A stretch of 64,000 nt of DNA, taken from Dermacentor variabilis. Taxonomy: Eukaryota > Arthropoda > Arachnida > Ixodida > Ixodidae. Under the pieces are notes generated by a model that saw nothing but the letters and a program-made list of their open reading frames with translations, was not told the DNA's origin and made no database searches. A program made the position numbers and the translations under genes. Location of the stretch: contig NW_027460346.1 of the NCBI RefSeq assembly GCF_050947875.1, positions 5,026,000 through 5,089,999 of the forward strand, written 5' to 3'. Numbering within the stretch: the first letter of the stretch is position 1; every line of letters starts with the position of its first letter. Below, one piece after another: positions 10,718 through 22,472 of this stretch.

Positions 10718-11697
10718 GTGTGCCCATCCTGAACCATGACACATTTTATCATTGCGCTCTGTTTTACCATTTTAACATTTTAAAAACTTTGTCACTGATT
10801 GCTACAAGAACAGTCTGATAATGGCAGTCATATAAATCAATTATTTAATACTAATTGAAATAAGGTAATTGTTACATAACGTACATTAAATGCAGCAGTT
10901 GTACTATGGCTCGAACCGCAGCCTGAATTTAAGGACATATCTACCGCGCGACACCGACACCATCCATCCGACCACCGACTGTGATGGAATGCGAGCGCAG
11001 CGAGAGTACCATCGGCTTTTCATGAGCCGCTAACAAAGAAAGCGCGACCGGGTCATAACTACGATAATTGGCATCGGCACACCACACGAAAAACAATGAG
11101 GGCTACGTTATGCAGTCACAGGGGTTTTGGATCATTAATACACACAAAAATCGCCACAATTCCTCTCGGCACGGCATGTACACTACCTCATCGGTCGCCG
11201 TCAATGCGGCGTGCACGCGTGCACGCCGTGACATGTCGGTGACCAGGTGAAGACGGGAAAATAATCTCACCCGTAATTTTACCGGTGCTCGCGGCCAGCG
11301 CCTCCTGTGGGCCGGCGCCGAAAGCAACCACGCAGTCGGTGGTCGGATGGATGGTGTCGGTGTCGCGCGGTAGATATGTCCTTAAATTCAGGCTGCGGTT
11401 CGAGCCATAGTACAACTGCTGCATTTAATGCACGTTATGTAACAATTACCTTATTTCAATTAGTATTAAATAATTGATTTATATAACTGTCATTATCAGA
11501 CCGTTCTTGTAGCAATCAGTGACAAAGTTTTCAAAATGTTAAAATGGCAAAACAGAGCGCAATGATAAAATGTGTCATGGTTCAGGATGCGCACACGTGT
11601 GTGTGTGTGTTTGTGTGTGTGTGTGCTTGTGTGCGTGTGTGATTCGTGGGTGGCTGAAAGGTGAAGCCGATTTAAGTGTTATAAACTATGTCATGTA

Positions 11698-11806
<109 letters not shown>

Positions 11807-12401
11807 GCATGCATATTACATACAAGTCCACCTACTTGCCGTCCACACAGTGTCTGCAGACAATATGCAGACAATCTGTACACTAGCTCTACATGGAGGT
11901 GACTGGTGGGTGACTCATGGGTGACTGAAAGGTCAGACCTATTGAACCGTAATTATAAAATGTGTCATGGTTCAGAATATGTATATATATGCGTTTATAT
12001 ATAGATATACATCTACACACGCACACACACTCGCTGGGCACGCATATTACAGACAAGTCTACTTGCAGTCCGCACGGTGTCTGCAGACATTCTGCAGACT
12101 AGGTCTACGTGGAGGTGACTGGTGGGTGACTCATGGGTGACTGAAAGGTCAAAACTATTCAACCGTAATTATAAAATATGTCATGGTTCAGAATATGTAT
12201 GTATATATAGATACATACACATATTTACACACACACTCACTGGGCACGCATATTACAGACAAGTCTACTTGCAGTCCGCAGGGTGTCTGCAGACATTCTG
12301 CGGACTTAGTCTACAGAAAGGCCGAGTCTACAGATAGGTGACAGGGGTGACTGATAGGTGACTCATGAGTGACTGAAAGGTCAAACCGATTTTTGTAAGG
12401 G

Positions 12402-12655
12402 TATGAATTTGGAAGCGCCGTTGAACACCAGCTACTGTCTAGAGGACGTGTTCGAATAGCGCAGCTACGCAGCACTAAGACCGCTTTATGTCATCCTCAC
12501 TGGCTTTCTTGGTCATATCCATCTTTTCTGGACACGTACCAACTAGCGTCCCAAGCGGCGCCGGCAGGAAGCTAGCGTGTTTTCAATGGAACGAGTGGGT
12601 TTTTCGCGAATAACAAAAGCTGCAGGTCGATTATTGAAAACAATATGCAGATCCC
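12402..12655. other. Spacer, nothing recognised
   Basis: Unique-looking sequence without open frames of interest or recognised repeats. Confidence 0.3.
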
Positions 12656-12811
12656 AAGCACAGTGGGAATCGATGTATGCGAAGCTTTCCGTGCTGGATG
12701 CTTTGATTGACGATCATTAGCGGTGATGTTTACGGTTAAGCATAATTTCTTCAACGTTTCGTCTAACACGAGAATACCGAGTTGATGTTAATCGTTACCG
12801 TGCGGGCGCCA
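12656..12811. repeat. Dispersed repeat, copy 1
   Basis: About 150 bp with core GCTTTCCGTGCTGGATG, then TTGATTGACGAT and ATTTCTTCAACGTT, matching 22331-22472 in the same orientation with scattered differences and small indels. The family is not recognised and no terminal repeats are visible. Confidence 0.75.
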
Positions 12812-12957
12812 GAGCTGTTTGTCTGCGTATACAGTACGAAGAACACGCAGCGAGAGGTGTTTGCGTGAGGCCTTGCTGTGCGCCATATTTCATAACTTCT
12901 GAGAGGATTGAGCATAGTCATTGCCTCACATGGCACATCGCATTGTGGCAGAAGTAT

Positions 12958-13193
12958 TAAACTTGAATTGGATTATGGGGCTGGTACTTGCCAAAACCAC
13001 GATCGTATTATGAGGCACGCCGTAGTAGCGGACTCCGGATTAATTTTGACACCGTGATGCTCTTTAACGTGCCCCAAAATCTAATTCCACGTGTGCTTTC
13101 TATTTCACCCCAGTCAAAATGCGGCTGCCACAGTCGGGAGCAAATCCGCGACCTCTAGCTGTGCCGTAGCTGCAGAGCTACCCCGGCGGTCAC
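12958..13193 (-). repeat. Ruka-type tRNA-derived SINE
   Basis: Read on the minus strand this is a decayed SINE: a tRNA-like head with A- and B-box remnants near 13140-13190, then the diagnostic body with CACGTTAAAGAG, TTAATCCGGAGTCC and GGCGTGCCTCATAAT. It matches the copies at 34572, 42197 and 51028 in order and spacing. It is the most diverged of the four; the B box is damaged. Confidence 0.8.
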
Positions 13194-13559
13194 AGAAGTG
13201 TTGATTTCGCGGTCGACCGGTTTCGTAGTGTCGTCTGGACCCTCCGATGCGCTTTAATTAATGCTGCTCTACTTCTGCACGCCCTGTGTAGTTTGACCGC
13301 TTGGTATTTTTGAATGCAGTTTATTTTTCAGAAATATCAGCAACGTACTGTTCCGTACCTTGAACTAAAGCTTATCCAATTTTCCCGCAGCTGCAGTCGT
13401 ATAGTAGTAGTATTTGCTTGCCTTCTCACGTCAACCCCCGCCCCCCCCCCCGCTCTTCTATTGGAACTGCCTCTTGTCTTCCCTCCCCCCCTGCAGTTCT
13501 ACCTACGTCCCCTCTGGCGTGGCACGTTAGTAGAAAGGGAAGCACTACCGTTTCTGCAA
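13194..13559. other. Spacer with C-rich tract
   Basis: 13436-13495 contains a C-rich, polypyrimidine segment. Nothing else is recognised before the LINE. Confidence 0.3.
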
Positions 13560-14787
13560 TGTTTTTGAGGGGAGTCACGGATAATTACAGCTGTCAAGAG
13601 GCTATTGTGGCAACGGTCAGGGAGCCGCAGAGGGCATTGTGCACAGTCGACGCGGTGGGCTGGAAACTACCTTCTATGTAGCTGAATATGTAGCTACAGC
13701 AGAGAGCAAAAAACCTCGCTCATCACAAGGCCCGCCCGCACAACGGTCACGTGTGTCTCCGGCGCCAGCAACGACATCGTGGTACAAAGTGGTTACCAAG
13801 CCTAGTGCTAGATATGACATGTCCACTCTGCCCAACCGTACCATTCATTAGGCCCTAGACGCCTGCGAAGAGACTTTCCGATTCCCTCACCACAAGCGCC
13901 CAAGGTTTCACTCTACAGAAACCTACCAATACGGTCTCAGTATAGGTTTCAGCTATGGCACTAGTTTATAAGCTCGAAGAACTGCAACAGATACAAGTCT
14001 CGGAAGAATGTGTCCTTCCAGTCCAGGCGTACTTCGCCAGTGGTACCGATTTAAGACGTTACGGGGTTAATGGCGTTGACCATGTCGAAGAAACCGAAAG
14101 GCTCCTGCAGGAACTATCATGTCCCACACACAAAGTCGTGGCTGCTCGCTACGTCGGCAGCGGTCGTACATGCCAAACACGCTTCAAAGTCCTAAATCCC
14201 CAACTTTACGCATCCTGTATTACGGCTGCGTACTGCGCCCGCGTCCGTTCAAGCCTTCCGCTGTCTACTGCTACTCTTGCTTTAGACAGGGACACATGAA
14301 GTCATCCTGCTCATAGCCACCCGAGGAGGACACCAAGGAGCCTGAGACATCAGCATCGTTTGGATGCGGCCTATGCCAAACCAGCGATCATGACATCACT
14401 TCCACGACGTGCCCCACGAAGTTTAAGGCCACTAAGAAAGCACGACAACGCCATTCTCGACAGCCAGCAAGGACCCCTCGAGATCCATCAAAGAAACAAG
14501 TCCCTGTGTGCAACCGTTACGCCGTTGTGGCCTTTCTGGAAGAGGACGCTAGCAAGGTGACACTAGTAAGTACAGCGACAAGTGATGCTTCCACTCCTAC
14601 ATTTAGCGCAGCTGTTAGGTCGTCCACTTCACGACCAGAACGGGCATCAAAATCGATAGAAGGCACGCCGCTTCCTTTGGCGAACGAAGAGTTCGAGATC
14701 GATGCTCGCCTCACCACTCTTGCAAAAAAAAAAGAAGAAAATTCAACGTCTTCAGAAACGCCGAAAAGCGCCTCGGCGTCGTCATGA
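13560..14787 (+). pseudogene. I-clade LINE ORF1 (gag-like, zinc knuckles), decayed
   Basis: ORF1 of I-type LINEs makes an RNA-binding protein that packages the element's own RNA. Here the coding signal is spread over several frames. The clearest part is 14119-14316, ending in the zinc knuckle CYSCFRQGHMKSSC, followed near 14360-14420 by a second knuckle (CGLCQTSDHDI...CPTKFKATKK). The later part at 14506-14787 is Ser/Thr- and Lys-rich. An in-frame stop separates the two knuckles and several frame changes occur upstream (13560-14110), so no full protein can be made. The upstream limit is approximate. ORF2 of the same element follows. Confidence 0.7.
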
Positions 14788-14959
14788 CGGAGCGCGGTCG
14801 TCGCATTCGTCGTCGACGTCTATTCCTGTTGATGTGGCTAACCCGGCATCTATGTTGAAACCTCTTTCACCCCAAGAACTCTTTCGCTTGGTTGCGCTAC
14901 AGCCCCAGCAACTCACCTTGGTTCTACTGGCCAATCTTAACCTGTGATCGCTGCTACGT

Positions 14960-16950
14960 CTTGAAGTGTGCCAGAAGGCATCTGACAGTCGAACTGCCGC
15001 GGCATCGCTGGGAAAGTCGGAGAGCTGCGTCAGCGTCTCAGCTATGGGATGCAGCGTGTTTGGACTCTACTGCTTTAAGGATACAACGGCCTGCCACCCA
15101 TTTCAGGATGTGTGGCATACTCGTCGCCTTAAACGTTGGACCGTAAGAGTGCTACGCCCGATGTCCCTCCAGTAAACGTTGCAGTTTTTGTAAGATGCCC
15201 TCTTCATCAGATCCGTGCTTATCTTGCATGGAGGTGTACTTTATCGCAAGAAGTCGTGGTAGTATTGGTTCGCCTCCAACGCACAAACAAACGTTATCAT
15301 CGTGTCCTACTGTGCCAGCCCCTACAGCGGTCGTGCGGCTCGGTTGTGTCTCGGCTGGTTGGCGCACCTAAGACATAAACGTCCTGTTTGCCCTGTTGTG
15401 GCAGCAGGAGATTTTAACGTGCCCCACACCACAATTGTCAGAATTTCCCATTGGCTTCAATTCCCTAACCGTGTCTGCACATTCGTCGAAGCCTTCCTGC
15501 GCCCTCGTACCTTCTCTATTCGCCTGGATGGCTAAACAGCAGGTCAGTTGGTCGCACATCGGGGTGTCCCACAAGGATCTGTGCTCGCACCAGTCCTTTT
15601 CAACACTGCCCTCCTTCTACTAGCTTGTAAGCGAGCGACGATACATAACGCACAGTACATAATGTATGGAGATGGCATCACTGTTTAGTCAGTTCATCCT
15701 GAAGTCTGCCAACAAGAACAAGCGCTCCAAGAGGCCCTAAACGTGACGCACAACTGGTGTGCTCAGATAGAGATTGAAATTTCCAAGGACAAGACGACGT
15801 AGATGTCAGTGGCGAACAAGTATGGGCGCCGTCTACTGGTCCTCTGGTCTCTTCAGTTAATTCTGCATCAGCAACCACTGCCAGAGGCTTCAACTCTTCG
15901 TGTAGTCAGCCTTGAAATGGGTTTTCCGGATCTGCTTGGAGGACCATGGGTCACGAATGCAAAGCAACAGGCCGCAGTAACGATACAGTTGATACGTCGG
16001 ATTGCGAAGAAATCTGGCGGAGCGAGCACCAAGATGGCTCGCCTTCTTGTCTGATCTGTATTGCAACCACGACTCGTGTACGGAGCTTGGTTTCATCATC
16101 TCAGGAAGGCAGAATGGGCTCGCCTTGAGGCCAATAGTAACGAAGCCATGCGGGCCATTACGGGAGTATCACATCTCGCGCCATTGCCAACCCTACAGGC
16201 CGAGTCCCAGCTCAACAATATAGATGAACTCGTGCACGAATGTCGATGCGCGCCCGCCATAAAGCCATTAAATTTCTGCTCGGTTTCTTCAATGGCCCGG
16301 TACCTGGGACACGAAAGAGACAATCCAGCTTCAACGAGACCCGGCGTAGCTCCGTGGAATACGGTATAATTCATTTACAATAAAGCTCTTGGTCGTCTAC
16401 ATATGCCGGTTCCTCGCCAGGCGAATGCCCAAGCTTCCCACCTTCTTCGCGTCGACAATAATCAAGCCGATATGACTCTTGTAGCATACACTGATGCCAG
16501 TATTAATGGCACCATGATTCACACAGCTCTCGTGTGTCCATTGATACCAGAGGCAGGCCAGACGTTCTCATATGTTGCCGATCCGGCACCACCGGCGTAT
16601 CTTGCCGAGCTTGCCGCTATACCAGACGGCTTGGCCGCGTTGCTACCTACTGTTCAGCTGCTCGATACTCTGAACTCATCCTTTGCACGGACTCTACTCA
16701 AGCCATCCATGACATACGTAGGGCATCTCGGTCCACTCTACTCGCTGATAGCATTCACCATCTTGCTGCCACTAGGAATATCCTGATACTCGTCCAGTGA
16801 GTGCCTCGAGCAGCCCTGCCCGGTCTCCTTGAAGCAGATATGGCAACCCACCGACAGATTTAAACTTACTCACTTCCACATTTTTCTGAAGACGCCTGCG
16901 GACGACTGATTCGGGAAAAGGAAAACCTCCGACGCACCAAACGAGCTCTT
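14960..16950 (+). pseudogene. I-clade LINE ORF2 (endonuclease-RT-RNase H), decayed
   Basis: ORF2 supplies target-primed reverse transcription. The endonuclease part (about 15000-15540) is barely readable. The RT core is recognisable from GVPQGSVLAP (about 15560-15595), the B-motif used by tick I-clade LINEs. The catalytic box at 15655-15685 reads MYGDGIT where a YADD-type box is expected, so both key positions are disturbed. A ribonuclease H domain follows at about 16440-16700 with YTDAS and AELAAI, whose presence favours the I clade over Jockey or R1. At least five frame changes or stops occur. The element ends at about 16950, where a different C-rich repeat starts. It is a single inactive copy, some 3.4 kb including ORF1. 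Confidence 0.75.
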
Positions 16951-17200
16951 ATACCCAGTGGCGTAGCTGGGTCGTCTGGCACCCGGGGCTCATAGGTCTT
17001 CTGTCACCCCCCCCCCCCCCCCCCCCGATGTAGTCGAGGAAGGCGAGGATATCGACAATTTCCGGGTTTCAGCACCACTACAGCCGCCTTGGATACCGCG
17101 CACGTTCCCCGGGTCCCCCTCTCCTTCGCTTTCTTTCCCATAAATCGCGAATGCAGCAAATATACACGCTGTTTTTCCTGCGCCAAATGACAGAGGGTGC
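16951..17200. repeat. Repeat with AGTGGCGTAGC start and long C tract
   Basis: It begins AGTGGCGTAGCTGGG at 16951 and holds an uninterrupted run of about 20 C at 17007-17026. A reverse-oriented relative with GCGCCACT and a C run lies at about 20880-20955. It is a common style of dispersed tick repeat; no coding content is seen. Confidence 0.5.
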
Positions 17201-18545
17201 TGCACTTATAACGTGTGACAAGCCCATGTGCACATCTTCTGTCAGAATGTAAGGCTCGGCAGCCAATACAAATGCGGCATCGTGGAAAATATGGCTTACG
17301 TCACAAGCAACAAAAAATATCTTTATAATAAAGTTTTAATTACCAATTTTAGCGGCAATATTGCATTTGCAAAATTAAAGCCTGACATTCATATCTTGCC
17401 CAACAACAACTTCACAAAAATTGTCGTAGGTACTATGGCACGCAGTATTTTGTCTGTGGGCAGCACTGAACGAAAACGAAAATTAAATTGTTTGTCAGTG
17501 ACGCTGATCTCCCCACCTTATTAGAAAACGCTACCTGCCTTCCCGCTGAGCGGGCGCCAATGCTATGACAGTTACGAGTTCTCTTCATTCTGATCAATAA
17601 AGCCTTGTTTTCATTTGCTGCTATACGGACAAACGTGATTATCCGAGCTGCGGTACCGCCGCAATATTGGCAACAGAATAGAGCACGCTTTGCGTCGATT
17701 CTTGGCGTCACCATAAAGAAAGAAAGAAAAGGACGCGATGAAGCCAGTGCCAGCGAAAGCTTGCACTGCTGTTGGTCTGCACTCGCAATGGAGAGGATTA
17801 CTGAATCAACGTAACTGGTCCACTATTTCATATTTCTTTCGCTGCTGCCATATACTGGGCGCCGCCCGCAGTGCCAAAGTACTGTAGGTTGTAGTACCCA
17901 AAACGATTTTGTTTAAGAAGTTCTTGTTGAGTTAATAATACTACTTTGAGTCCTCAATTCTCGAATTGAAGTGCTTCCTCTATAAGTACTAATTACGGGA
18001 TTATTAAGGATATGGTTATTACTTATCTGCCGTATTTTTCGCGCTACCGAGTTCCTAGTAATCACAGAAAGACATAACTTCATAGAATCTCAATCGGGAA
18101 ATATCCTTACTAAATTCACCTTTTTTTTTTATAAATTTCTGTGCTGCTGATACAGACACTGTACCTGTAACATGAAGTCACGCAGCAACAATTTCGAGGT
18201 TAAGAAGGAAAGCGTGAAACATAACGGCAGGTTTCGCAGCGGCTTCTCGGAGCGAGCGGGAGAGGGGAAGTAAAAGCGAGCCGGACATTGCGGCGGGCCC
18301 GCGACTACAGCCTGTCGAGTCATACGCCGCCAAACTCTTCTACAGTGGAGTGTGATTGCCGCCAAGCGGCTCCTACGGGAACCACAGTGCAGCCTCATGA
18401 TGCACCCGCGAGGTGGCGCTCGCCGTCGTTTACACGTCAAGCTGAGCGCATGGGAAGCCGCCCACGTTTTCAGCGCTTTTTGGGTCATTTTGAGTGGTTT
18501 CGGGACGGTGTGCGCTTTTTCTGGCTTGTTGAAAATGGGCATGTG
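17201..18545. other. Spacer upstream of the P-type transposase relic
   Basis: AT-rich, with open frames up to 93 codons and no recognisable domain. 18121-18131 is a T run. The long minus-strand open frame at 18129-18725 is a shadow of the transposase on the other strand. Ends of the P-like element could not be identified here. Confidence 0.3.
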
Positions 18546-20130
18546 ATGAGCCGACTTCGAAGCCACTGTTTTATGCCCGGTTGCACAACCGGGTACAAAT
18601 CGTGCAAAGAGAAGCTCTCGCTTTTCGGTGTGCCCAAGGACGAGGAGCTTTTTCTGAAGTGGCAGAGGAATATCCCAAGAGCTGACAAGCCCCTTGAACG
18701 GAGCGCCGCTGTTTGCGAGCTTCATTTTGATCCTCAGTTTGTGTTACGTCATTTCGAACACAACATACAAGGTGAGACGGTGCGTTTGGAAAGAAGCAGA
18801 CCGGTCCTTCAGCCCGATGCCGTTCCAACGAAGTTCCCGAACGTGCCTAAGTATCTCTTCAAGCCCGTGCCCAAGAAGAGAAACCCAAAAAAGCGACTGG
18901 ATCCCCAGGTCGCGCCTTCGAAGAGGCGGCTAACAGTTCCGCAGGCCAGCGACATTTTAGCAGAGGCACCCGCACCTGCCGAATCGGGCCTACCAAGAAC
19001 TTCGGATGCCAGAAACGTCACCCTCCCATCAGACAAATTGGGAAAGCATGTTTTTTGTGAAAAGCCGCTAACAGTGTCGTATATAGCGTGTGCCTGTCAG
19101 GGCTGAACATGAGTCTCCGCCATGCTCAGAAGCTTGTTTTGTTCCACAGCGAGGGCACCGCTGTCAACCATCAGGTGTTGGTCCGGGGTATGGAACTCAC
19201 GGCGATAGACGAGAAATGCGATCCAGCGTCCGTGCTGCAGGAGGTTGATAGCATGCAGGTTTGCGCAGGAGCGAGGTTACTGACTGAGTTCTCCCATGTT
19301 AGCTGCTCAAAAATGATAAAATGGAGCGAAGGCTTTTATCGTATACAGTGCAAAGGTACCGTGAGCGAAAATGAGATGCGGTGCGTCGCCTGCAAGTATT
19401 TGACAAGGCTTCTTATTAATCAACGGTGCCGGGAAAAGAAGCGAAATGTCAGTTATGATTATGGAAAGAAGTTGAGGGCAAGAACCGAAGCAGCGATACA
19501 TCTCAGAGCCAAAGTAAAAAGTTTGGATTGAACCATCACTCAAATGAAGCAGGAGAATGAGGATATTGAAGAAAGTCCTGCGCTAAAAAAGATCGAAAAG
19601 GTTCCACAAAAACAAAGAGTTGCAATCATGCAGTGTTTTGAGGTTGGAAGCCGCAAATCTGTCAAAGGGATGCGCTATAATCCAGAGTGGATGCTTGAAT
19701 GTATTATAATGCACATGAAAAGTCCACCTCTCTACGAACATGTACGAAAACAAAAAATACTTGTGCTGCCTAGCCGCACTTGTCTCAGGAAGTATATGAA
19801 GAAATACGAAAGCAGATTTGGATTCAATGCAGCAGTGCTTTCTTTCATATCAAGAAAAACGCAAGAGATGACTGAATTTGAGTGCCATGGTGGCCTTATT
19901 GCCGACGAGATCAAGCTTGCAGAAAACTTTTTTACTGTTGCAAGCGGCTCTAGCTGGTAAAGTGGACGGGTTCGTTGATCTTCGCCCGTACACTGCTGAG
20001 GCTGACAAGACAGTTACTTGTGACCATGGACTGGTTATTATGTTTCAGCCTCTTTCAGGGTCACGGCATCAAATCCTTGGTGTTTTCGCTTCTAAGGGCA
20101 ATGTTAAAGCACCGAAAACTGATGAAAGGC
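18546..20130 (+). pseudogene. THAP-domain P-element transposase (THAP9-like), truncated
   Basis: P-type transposases bind DNA through an N-terminal THAP zinc finger and cut with an RNase H-like core. I chose ATG 18546 because MSRLRSHCFMPGC puts the C-x4-C pair at the usual place; the C-x2-H pair (VCELH) lies about 55 residues on, and the DAVPTKF motif follows. The linker runs to about 19080, where the frame shifts. 19110-19940 carries the helical and catalytic regions (PSRTCLRKYMKKY, then GGLIADEIKLAENF), interrupted by a TGA at 19529. After another shift near 19945 come VDGFVDLRPYT and DHGLVIMFQPL, then ILGVFASKGNVKA, all hallmarks of the family. The match ends near 20115-20130, before the GTP-binding insertion and the last catalytic residues. 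The C-terminal half and both element ends are missing. Confidence 0.85.
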
Positions 20131-22330
20131 GGAGATATACTAAAGTATCGTCACTGCCATTGTAGCATGCAAGTGTACGCATTGCGGACCGGATATACTA
20201 ATTTATGAACCGAAAGAATCACTCGAAATTCGCGTTTCTAGCGCGAAACGCATAGCACGCCCGTAGGACGCGTGCAATGCCAAAGACAAAGTACGTGTAA
20301 GCAACCGGCAGCGCCGCCTCGCGATTGCATCGTAGAAGCACACGCGAGCGGCCGCGCCTTCGGCACACTCCCCCTATTCCAGCCCCTGTAACTCCTCGGC
20401 CGAACCGAGTCTGAAGACGATCCAGAAAATCTCATTCGCGACTTTTGACGGCCCCACTTATGCAACGTCGCTCTCAACGAACGCTTCGCCGTAAACGCGA
20501 GCGCCGGGCGCGCTGGTTGAACGCCCTCTTGCTGCTGTCTTTGTTCGTCTTCGCTGCGCGTTCTGAACGGAAGAGGGACCCAAGAGCCCCAACGCCTTAC
20601 AACGCCTCACTGTATGTTTAGCGACTCCTGCTCCCAGCACGAACGCACAGCACGAGCGCACCCCACATGAAACGTTCCGCTAAGGCGAGTAGTTTAGCGA
20701 CCATTTCGCGAATGAAGCTTTTTTAGCCCGCACATTCGTGCAATTATTTCGTGGGGTGTTGATAGAGCTGCAGCCGACAATTCTGCAGCGAAACGCCTCG
20801 GGCTACTTGATACCGGAGCATTTTTTGCAATTTGCGCCCAGTCAAGCCGGCGGAAAGAGGGGTGTCTTCAAGGTTATATGACACCCCCCCCCCCACTGGC
20901 CACTAGCACCCGAGGCGCCCGGCACCCCGGCCCCCCCTGTTGCTGCGCCACTGCTAATGCCTCCGTGTGGGTCAGACCTCCCTGGTGGGTTAACCGGTCG
21001 AGAGCAGGTTACGTTAAGGAGGCTACGTGCCGGGGTCGCGCTCACTCCGTCTGTGACCGCTCTCTGGCCACAACATTATCATGGTCTTTACGGAGCATCG
21101 TTCCCACTTTGTAACACAAAAGTAAAAAAATGTGACAGTGACACACCTACTATGGACGTGCCAAGGACTTCATAAAGCGTCTCAGCCACCTCCGGGCAAC
21201 AGGCCTTCGGCATGGCCGCCTACAGGACCTTGAACGTTGGATTCGTGGACCGCATCATTGTTCACTTCTATATTTTTTCCACGAGTCGAATATTTTCGTG
21301 TACTTTTAACATCTTTTGTATTATGCCTAAGGGCGCGCTTTGGAATTTAAAAAAAATATCGAAAGCGGACAGGCGACAAGGAAGATGCTCACGGGGCCAT
21401 ACTATTGATAACGGCATTAGAAAAGGCTAAGTGCACTCAGGTTGACTTTACAGGTTTGCAAGGATTGACTGACGGGCTAGTTAGTTCATTATCACAGAGA
21501 GACAGCGCTTCAAGTAGTTAGCGTAGTGTGTGTGTGGATCTTCCTTTTTGTCCCGTCTTGAAGCGCTGTTGTTTCTATGACTTCACAGATCGTTTTCTTC
21601 GTCAGTTCCGCTTTCCAAGAACGTTTACTTGGAAAATTTTTGTTCGCATGGCTATTACAGAAGCATGTTTAATCAAAATTTCTTCGCACGGTAGGATAAT
21701 TTCGGGGCCGGGCTCCAAAGTGCTCATTTTATTTAGCCACCTAAGATCAATTACTGGAATTTTAATGAACGTAGCTTTTGTTAATGATGCACACAACTTC
21801 TCAACTTACTCCTCGTCCAGAGGTTACCAATCTGAACACTCGAATGATAAAATGATGTTGTCAATACTTGGTTTAATAGTTTCGGTTGGTGCAGTTAAAA
21901 GCAGCCGGCATATTGATGGGGCTGCAGGCTTCTTATAAAGCAAGTGTGAAAGCTTGGACAGCTTTTCTTGGCGCAAATCAACTTCATAAACTTTAGCACA
22001 TGTGCCCAACCCTGCACTTTTGTCTTTATAACCGATTCTCCTACATTATACAAGAATCACCTCAGCGCTATGGTACATCATACAAGCTGTGCGAGAACAT
22101 TGTGCGCGCTCCCGATTAGATTGCTGGGCGTTGATGGCATAAGGCTCGGTTTCCTGGCATCATTAGGAATAGAAACAGCTGCCTGGGGCAAAGCATTGAA
22201 TACATTTTCTGTACTTTTATAACATATGGGTCAGCGCGGACATGTACGTTAGAACGAAAAGTACTGAAATATTAAGATCAGGTTCATGCGGCATATATTT
22301 TGACTGTCCCATGTCCTGATTTAAAGAAAA
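20131..22330. other. Spacer, C-rich repeat near 20880-20955, otherwise nothing recognised
   Basis: 20220-20700 is GC-rich without a recognisable coding signal. About 20880-20955 is a reverse copy of the repeat at 16951. 20960-21430 has open frames up to 78 codons and 21528-21938 one of 136 codons, none with a known domain. The last reads as compositionally plain AT-rich sequence and is not called. Confidence 0.3.
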
Positions 22331-22472
22331 CACGCACTGTCGGAATCGATTACGCGGAGCTTTCCGTGCTGGATGATTTGATTGACGATAATTAGCGTGA
22401 TGTTTACGGTTGTGCTTAATTTCTTCAACGTTAAACGTTAAATTTGATGTTAAACGTTATCTTGCGGGCCCC
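22331..22472. repeat. Dispersed repeat, copy 2
   Basis: The counterpart of 12656-12811: the same GCTTTCCGTGCTGGATG core in the same orientation. It differs by small deletions and a locally duplicated AACGTTAAACGTTAA stretch. Confidence 0.75.

Noticed and set aside
18129..18725. 198-codon open frame on the minus strand
   Set aside because: Antisense to the THAP domain coding region; its length follows from codon use of the real gene.
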